Source: Azorinus chamasolen (lineage: Eukaryota; Mollusca; Bivalvia; Cardiida; Solecurtidae). From it: a stretch of DNA of 64,000 nucleotides. The notes beneath the pieces are model-generated. The model searched no databases, was not told the DNA's origin, and saw only the letters and a list, made by a program, of their open reading frames with translations. Positions 38,201 to 47,200 of this stretch are shown piece by piece. The position numbers and the translations under genes are program-made. Position 1 is the first letter of the stretch; each line of letters opens with the position of its first letter. The DNA is taken from positions 22,689,315 through 22,753,314 of the forward strand of contig OY755242.1 in assembly GCA_963576725.1 (NCBI GenBank). Direction: 5' to 3'.

Positions 38201-41200
38201 AAGTTTTTGTTTAGCTCTTTGAACTGATCCTAAGGTGGCAGGGTTCAAGTCATGCAGAAAGCTTCATTGAATATTAATTAGATGTATTTTAACGACCAGA
38301 GACATTTTTGGTCATGTCAGAAACTGAAGATTCAGATTTATAGATTTTTTTGGCATCTAAATTTTCATACAATTTACAAGATATTAATACATAAAAATGA
38401 CATATTTAAAAATATGGTACAATCAAAACTTGTAATGATTTCCATATAAATATTTAAATATTACATAGAAGCAATTTTTAATCAGCTATACCACTCCATA
38501 AACAAACAGAGCAGATCCTGATCTGATGCCTCCATCGGGAGCTGCCCGATCATGGTTTTCTCTGTTTGCCAAGTAAACAAAAGGCACCTCTATCTGGTAA
38601 AGTGTTAAAGCAAATGATTTCCTATTGCGTTTCACCCAGGATATTAATTCTGGAATATGACCCTAAGATCTTCATTGCATATGGCATATTAGTCTTAGCC
38701 TAGTTTGTTTGTTTGTTTGTTTATCTGAAACTTTAACAGTTGCCATAACCTGAAATTGCAACTTTTGAGTGATATCAGGTTCATAGGTTAAAAGTTTACA
38801 TTAACCATTTACTTCATGAATATTCATGTAAAATTAATGACATCATGAATAATAATTAGATTAACTGTTATAATAGCACATGGACACTAGAAATTTTGAC
38901 CATGACAGAAACTGTAGAATCCTATCTATATTATACCATAACGGCTTCTATAGGAGCCACCTGGGTGGGTCTGCTTTGTTTTCAAAGGAGTAAGAAGGCA
39001 TATTTATGAAATAAAGGGTTAAAGCTCCTATTGGGTGCACAATGTTTCACTAAAGCATCTTATTCAGGTTTATATTAAAGTATAAAGTTCAATGATGTTC
39101 CTACTTAGGTGACAATGCAGTTTTAAGTTATGTTGTATATGAACAGGAGAGTGGTATAGGAGACAATGCAGTTTTAAGTTATGTTGTATATGAACAGGAG
39201 TGTGGTATAGGAGCTATACAGGGAAGCCATCCTAGAGGAGAACAGATAAAGGTGGACTGGAATAGTCTCCCCTTGGCAGCTCATCCAAAGATTGGTAGGT
39301 TCTAACTGGAATATTGATTAGAATATAGAGGACTTGAGCGCACCTATAACAAACTCTAATACATGTATAAGGAAAATTTACATACAGTAAAACCTCTCTA
39401 TAACGGCTCCTATAGGAGCGTTCTGTTCTACTTTCACCTTGCTTTAAGCAGCCACCTGCCCTAAATTCCAACTAATTAACATAATCTAGTGGCCGTTATA
39501 GAGAGGTTTTACTGTAGTACAAATGAAAATAATTCCCCCAATTATTCCGTTCTTTATTGTCATAGATTAACACATTTGCAAACAGAGTAGACCAACAGCA
39601 GACTGCTCCTTTGAGACCAGTCCATTAAGTGTCTGCTCAGTCTTCTTATGAAATGATATTTAGATCTGTTTCGACAGTTTATGCCATGGTCAAAAATACT
39701 CATGTACACCTTCAACATCCTTGCAAACAGATTGGGCCAAGTTCAAACGTCTCCTGTGTGAGCAGCGTCTACATAAGCTGTCTGATATGGGTCTACTCTG
39801 TTTGCAAATGCATGAAAAGGCATTTATATATGAAGGAAAGGGTCAACCCTTTCCTCCATAAATACACCTTTCTATGATTCTGTAAAAATAACCTATTGAA
39901 ACCATTGTGATAAATAGATGTGATAAATAGAGTGTTTGCTCCTATTGGAGTGATATGCCATTATTTTGTTTTCCATTGATAAGATAAACAACCATAACTC
40001 TAGCATTAGTGATTCTTAATCTTTCTTGTTTTTTTCTTTTATAGATTTTATCAGGGCTGTAACTTTCTCATTTATTGACAGATTTCAGTGTAATTACATG
40101 TATATTAATGTGGGTTATGTATAAAATCATAACTTTAGTCCCATGTCAGAGGCTTATGACTTATCTCCCTTTTCCATTTTTTGTTGGGTTATATGGATTT
40201 TGTTATGACTTTATGTAGTTTTTCTTTTCCTCTATGAAGATGTAAATCAATGTCAGATTTCCATTTGCAGAACTTCCAGAGAAGCGAGTGACTCGCAAGT
40301 GTGAGCAGCTGGAGAATCTAGCCACAGCTGTGCAAGCCATAGCCAAGCCAGGGGACATAATAGTTGACTTCTGCAGTGGAGGAGTAAGCATTATCAGTTA
40401 TCTGCCTTATACCCCTGTATGAGTGTATATGTACCACTACATATATTTATGCTCTTAGTTGAAAACATTAACCCTTTACCTGATATATATACATGTACCT
40501 TTTAATATTTTTTGAAAACAGAAGACCCAGATCAGACAGCTCCAAAGGTTAGGGTCTATTCTGTTTGCATATGAAATAAGATCTGGGTCCATGCTTATAA
40601 AGCTTTTAGTTGAGTCTGAGTTTCATTCTCAAGCTTTTGATTGGTCAGATTTGAGTTCTCAAGCTTTTGATTGGTCAGATTTGAGCCAAAGGCTCAAATC
40701 TGACCAATCAAAAACTTGAGAACGAACTCAGACTCAGCTAAACGTTTTATAAGCATGGACCATGATTTTTGTTTCTGACTTGGGCAAACTTTCCTTGTTC
40801 ATATGCTATTATAAAAAGCCAGACAATAAATATTGATGAAGTCAATATTGTTTACATGAATTTTCATTAGGTAAGGGGTTGAACATTCAGATTCATTAGA
40901 CTAACTCTTTGCATGCTTGTTATTGTTTTTGACCAGTATGTTGGTTTGTCCTCAACTTTAACGTTGGCGATAATTTTGTAGCCATTGGACATACATACTT
41001 AAAACATGGCATGCATGTGCAACTTATGGAAGCAAACATTTTTAGGGGTAACTTATTAAGGTCATACATCAAGGTCAAAAGTCAAATCGGGGTTATAGTG
41101 TTTAACAAACACATCTTGTTTAACTCATTACCCCCTAGTGACGCATTTTTGCGCCTCTATAAAATTTACATTGTGAAACCATGGTGATAAATAGAGCATT

Positions 41201-44200
41201 CACTCCATAGAAATGCTCTATTTATCACAATGGTTTCAATACTACACAATTCTAAAACTCCTTTTCTATAGTTAATGCTCCTTTTCGGTAGATTAATTAA
41301 AAAGGTTGGATCTAAAAACAGCATAGGTGATAATGAGTTAGATATATTATGTTGATTTATTTATGCTCTAATTATTTTAAATATTCAGACAGACAAATGT
41401 TGTAGAAGTTTGGTCAGGGTCTGCACTATCTGCTTTACTATTAATTTTAATTCTTTACCAGATGAATATTCATGTCAGAAATCATGACATCACAAATATT
41501 AGCTGAATGTTTATAATGGTTTGTGAACATAGGAGTTTTTGGTCATGGTAGAAACTAGAATTCTATAAGCAAACAGAGACTAAGGAGCCATGTGATCTTG
41601 GTTTACTCTGTTTGCAAAGGTATGGAAAGGTGTCCATCAGGTAAATGGTTGAAATTGTCAAAACACTTACAAAATGCCCTACTCATATGCATGGACCTAA
41701 TTGATCTATTATTTAGGAGAAATATGGTACTTTGTTTTATTACTTATACAATTTCTTTTGCAGGGTCATCTTGGGATTGTAATAGCTCACCTTCTGCCAG
41801 ATTGCCAGGTTGGTTACATGTCTTTCAACACTAAGTAATTCTGACTGCAAAAGTTGTTGTTATCGGCTCAATGTTTGTTTCTATCTCAGATCTTGATATG
41901 ACACTTTTTGATAGCCCTTCATGCATCTGAATCCAAAGTGTTTGGCAAGATTTTCTTCTTATGTTGTAAAGATAAAAAATTCATTGATAATTGGAGCTAA
42001 ACTACATGAACCCTGCTATACAAAAAGCAACTTTTAACCCTTCCCCTGACTAATAATCATGAATATTAATGAGCTGAATTTTATAAAGGCATACATAAAC
42101 AGGAATTTTTTATATTGGTATAAGCCGAAGAGCACAATCTATTATAATTTCATAAGCAAACAGAGCAGACCCTGATCAGACATCTCCTATAGGAGCCGTC
42201 TGATCTAGGTCTTCTCAGTTTGCAAATGAGTGAAAATGCGTTTATATGATGGAAAGGGTTAAACTTTGGAGGTGTGTCAGGTTGAAATTTTGACATTTGA
42301 TTCAACATTGTTTTTTATGCCAGTCAGCTAACAGAATAGGATGTGATGTGTGGCAAACAGAACAGAACCTCATTTTTGTTTATCCTGTTTTAACAAAGTG
42401 ACACTGATCACATCTCCATCTTTGGGTCTGTCTGTCACACAGTTTTCATCACATTTTTAGAAGATGACACATGTTTTCTTATATAAACCCTTATGTGATT
42501 ATGTTATAATTTGCTATGGTTCCTGTATTCTGAACAACCTAAATCAAAGATGGTTTACTGTAACCCAATGATAACAATAAAATTTCTGCTTGCACTATGA
42601 ATGGATCAGGAATAACATTGATTGCTCTTAACACTTTTGGCGCCAATGTCGCCTTTTGGCACCATTGAAAACAGTGTAGTCCCAGGTCAGATGCCACCTT
42701 TTCAAGGCGGCATCTGACCTGGGACTTCACTGTTTTCTGTATTATTTTAGCCCAAACATACAGGTTTTTAAAAACAAATGTTTTAATAATATATCTTAAT
42801 TATTTAGTTTAGAATTATATTTAATATGAAATTATTATTGTAGACGACACTTTTAAATTTGGCGCCAAATTAGTTAACCTTTATCTGAACAGATGGTGTC
42901 TGTTAACCCTTTCCCTGCTGAATACAGGTAGTGTTTTAGCCATGACAGAAATGGTATTATCAGATCTACAGTATATATTATTTCATAAGTATCACATGTA
43001 CAGTGTTTATTATTTCATAGGTATCAGATCTACAGTGTATATTATTTCATAAGTATCACATGTACAGTGTTTATTATTTCATAAGTATCAGATCTACAGT
43101 GTATATTATTTCATAAGTATCCCATCTACAGTGTATATTATTGCATAAGCAAACAGAGCAGATCCTGGCCAGATGACTCCTACAGGAGCCATCTGATTTG
43201 GGTCTACTTTGTTTGCAAAGTTGTGAAAAGGGGTTTATATGGAGGGAATGGTTAACGTTTAAGGGTTAACCCTGTATTCCATAAATATGCCTGAATACAC
43301 CTTTGCAAACAGAGCAGACCGAGATCAGATGGCTACTGTAGGAGCTGTCTAATGAGTCTGCTTAGTTTGCTTATAATATAATAGATATGACTGTTAAGTT
43401 CCTGCCATGGCTAATATTCCCTGTGTCCTTGTGCTATTATAACAATGAATCTAATTTAATGTTCATTGTGTTATCATGTAGTACCGGGTAAAAGGTAATT
43501 ACCATTCTTTTGTAAAAGGTAACTTAAGTATGAGACCATTGCCATTCTTTTCAGGTGTACTTGGTAGAGAACAATGAAGAGTCTTTGAAAAGAGCAAAGA
43601 AAAGAGTGCTTGACCTGAAGATGAAGAACATAACACTATACCAGGTAGGACTGTTTGTACTGCAAGAGGGCTGAGTACAACAATTGTAACTACGATCTAT
43701 GGTGCAAAGTCGTGATTACATTTGCACACTGTTTGGGTCCAGATTAGACGCAGACCCAACTTTTTTTCTCCTCGGGGTGCATTAATTTATCTTTGCATTA
43801 AGCAGCCACTCGCTATTTAAGACTCTCTTTGTTTACCCCTTTTCCTGTTGCATTATATATTCATGTCAGAAACTAGAATCAGATCTATATTATACCATAA
43901 GCAAATAGAACAGACCATGTAGGAGCCATCTGATCTGATCTGGGTCTACTCTGTTTGCAAACGTGTGAAAATGCGTTTATTTGAGGGAAATGGTTAATCA
44001 GTAAGTAGTCACTTAAACGCTACTCCATGAATATTCATGAAAGAAATTGTGACATCATGAATATGTAATTAGATTATTTTGTAAAATGGCATATTAACAC
44101 ATGAATATTTTGCCAAATCAGAAACCGTGGAATTCGATCTGTATTATTCCATAAGCAAACAGAGCTGACCCTGATCAGATGGCTCTTATAAGAGCTGTCT

Positions 44201-47200
44201 GATCTGGGTCTACTCTTTGCAAATGCAGAGAAAGGCGTATTTATGGAGTAAAGGGTAAATAGATCAGAATCTTTACTGCCATGTCAGATAATAGATTTGC
44301 ATATTCTATATTTGTAAAACAAAAAATATTAACCCTTCGCTTGCTAATCGCGTCAATATACATACCTGTAAATAGTGAAGACCCAGATGAGACAGCTCCT
44401 GCAGGAGCTGTCTCATCAGGGTCTGCACTATTTACAAGTTGATTGTGCAACCAGTGCACTCCACAGCAATGATTGCACAGCGAAATACGTGTACACAGTG
44501 AAGATATTAGTAATTATACAACAGGGCATGGGTAAAGAAGGAGAAATGTATTTTAAAATTCAGCAAGCGAAGGGTTAATAGTAATTATTCAATTGTTTTT
44601 AGTAATAGGCAGAGCCTTGCATTCATGAATATTCATCAAGATAAGGCTTAAAACAATTTTTACTGTATCATTTTTAGCTCGTCTGTTTCGAAGAAATCAC
44701 GAGCTATTGTCTGCGTCGCCGTCGCCCGAACTCTTAACATTGACCATAACTTCTTCAATTTTTCATTTACAACCTTCATTTTTGGTATGCATGTTCATCT
44801 TGACAATGATGACAGACAAGGGTTGGCACCCGCTTGCGGTGCTCTTGTTTACTGTGTGTCTTCTCTATGATTTCAGTGCAACTTGGACTATTTCTGCGGG
44901 GATTTTACTATTGGGGTGTGTCTTCATGCCTGTGGGGTGGCCACAGATCTAGTGCTTCAGCAGTGTTTAGACAAGAAGGCATCATTTGTTATCTGCCCTT
45001 GTTGCTATGGCAGCATCCAGAACACTCACCTGATAACATATCCCAGAAGTCAATGCTTCAAACAGGAAGATTTTATGGACAAGGTGAGTTTCAGTTTCTA
45101 TTTGGCTGAACTTGCTGGCAGCTTAATTCAACATAGTCGTTACACTAGCAGATAAACAGTTTGCCCAAGACCATCTGATTTTGGCTTAACCCCTTTACTC
45201 CAAAGAAATGCCTTTAACTCTTTACTCCATTAGTACGTCTTTGCAAACAGGGTAAACCCAGATCAGATGGCTCCTGTAGGAGTCATCTTATCAGGGTCTA
45301 CTATGTTTGCTTATGATATAATGAAGATATAATTCTACAGTTTCTGCTATTGTCAAAAAGACCTGTGTCCATGTGCTATAATTACAATTAATCTTCATGA
45401 TGTCGTTATTTCTAACATGAATATTCATGGAGTAAAGGGTTAATGCCTTTACAGAGTAGACCCAGGCACAGAATATTCACAGGGTTCCCACAGTCAGGGA
45501 AGTCGGGGGGGGGGGAAGTCTGAGAAAATGAAAAAAAAATCGATGTCAGGGAAAATGATCAGGGAAAAGTTGTGGGAAAATGAAAAAAAAATCAAGGTCA
45601 GGGAAAAGTCAGGGAATTTTTTTTATTTAAGCCATGGAAATAAGTGTATATGACTATATAGTGTTGTTACTTGCTTGGGGTGTAAGAGGAATCTGAAAGG
45701 GTGTTTATGCATCTCTTGCCTGCTGAACGGTTTCGTTTTTTCTGTGGTTTTGGTCAGGGAAATTGGTCAGGAAAAAGTCAGGGCATGTTACTTTCTATAA
45801 TTTGTGGGAACCCTGATTCATGTAGGAAATAATGACGTCATGAATATCAATTAGATCAGTTGATGCATATGAACACAGCCTTTTTTGACTACAGTAGAAA
45901 CTAGAATAATATGTATATTTTTTTTCATAAGCAATAAGAGCAGACCCTGATCAGATAGCTTCTACTGGAACCGTCTGATCTGGGACTACTCTGCTGCAAG
46001 GCCATCAAAAGGTATCATGTAAAAATTTAGCTCCTTCAATACTATGGACCAATTGTTGACCATTACAGACAGTTTAAATCCAGATGAGGAACCAGCAGCT
46101 ATGATGATGACTTTTTTTTAAAAAAAAAAAAAATAGTGTCAGGAAATATTTATTTTCAGAATTAAAGCCGATGAAATGCTTTGCAGACAAAGGTTACTAG
46201 ATTTTGAAAGATCACACATCAAGCAGCTTGTTATCTGGTTATGATACTTACTGGTTGACATTGGAACTATTTTCTTGAAATGCTTTCAGATTTTTCACAT
46301 GTGTTATTAAAGTCTTCTTACATGCATTTGTGATTTGTACAAAATTTAGTGATATACATGTTCTGTGAAATAATGTTAATGTTTATACTTCTTAGTGCAA
46401 CCTGACTGACTGACATTTGCAAACAGCTTGGACCAAGACAATATACAGAGAACTCTGTATCATTATGGAATGCGGGTTGGGACATGCCAATTGCCCTTTG
46501 CTAAACTGCCATTTGCCTAATTAAAAAATTTACGGACATGTTCTTCTCGCATACAGATGTACAGAAATTGGGTATATTATTGTTTTGATAAGGACAAAAA
46601 ACATATTGTAGAATGAGGCCTGCCGATCTGTCTAATCCTTGGATCCGCCAAGCACTGTTCAGAGAAAGAAACTAGAATTAATGACAATATGGCAATTAGC
46701 AACTGGCAAATTAGCAATTGGCATTTAGCAACTGGCATTTAGTAATTGGCATGGCCCGATCCACATTCCATACGGTACCGACAAGGATCCTTATTTCATT
46801 AAATTGTCTGAACAATATCATTCATAAAGGACACAAAACATATTGTGGATTGAAGCCCACCGATCTGGATCCCGAAAAGGCAACGCGGAAGCGGTACATG
46901 ACCTGCTAAAATTATCATAAAATTTTCCGTGTACCAGCAAGCACTCTTCACTTAGACTAAATGGCATTTAGCAACTACCAAAAAAAAGCAATTAGCATTT
47001 GGCAACTGGCAAAATAGCAATTGGAATGTCCAGACCCACATTCCATATTATCATAGAAGATATGCTGTTGGACAAAAGTTTGAACACATTGGAAGTAAGT
47101 TAAAATTGCTCCAGATCAGAGTTTGAGCAGATATATTGTTTTTACAGAGGGATGAAGGATACATACTAAGTGTTGTTTCTTTAACAGGATGTGATACTTC

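Noticed and set aside
37538..38248. 236-codon open frame of RVEPDQTAP repeats on the - strand
   Set aside because: It comes from a 27-bp minisatellite built from a MITE arm, has no conserved start context and is cut by a 2-bp loss in one unit; it is not a gene.
39109..39146. GSTCD exon 8 starting at the CTTAG acceptor (39107-39108)
   Set aside because: In the phase set by exon 7 it meets a TAA within six codons.
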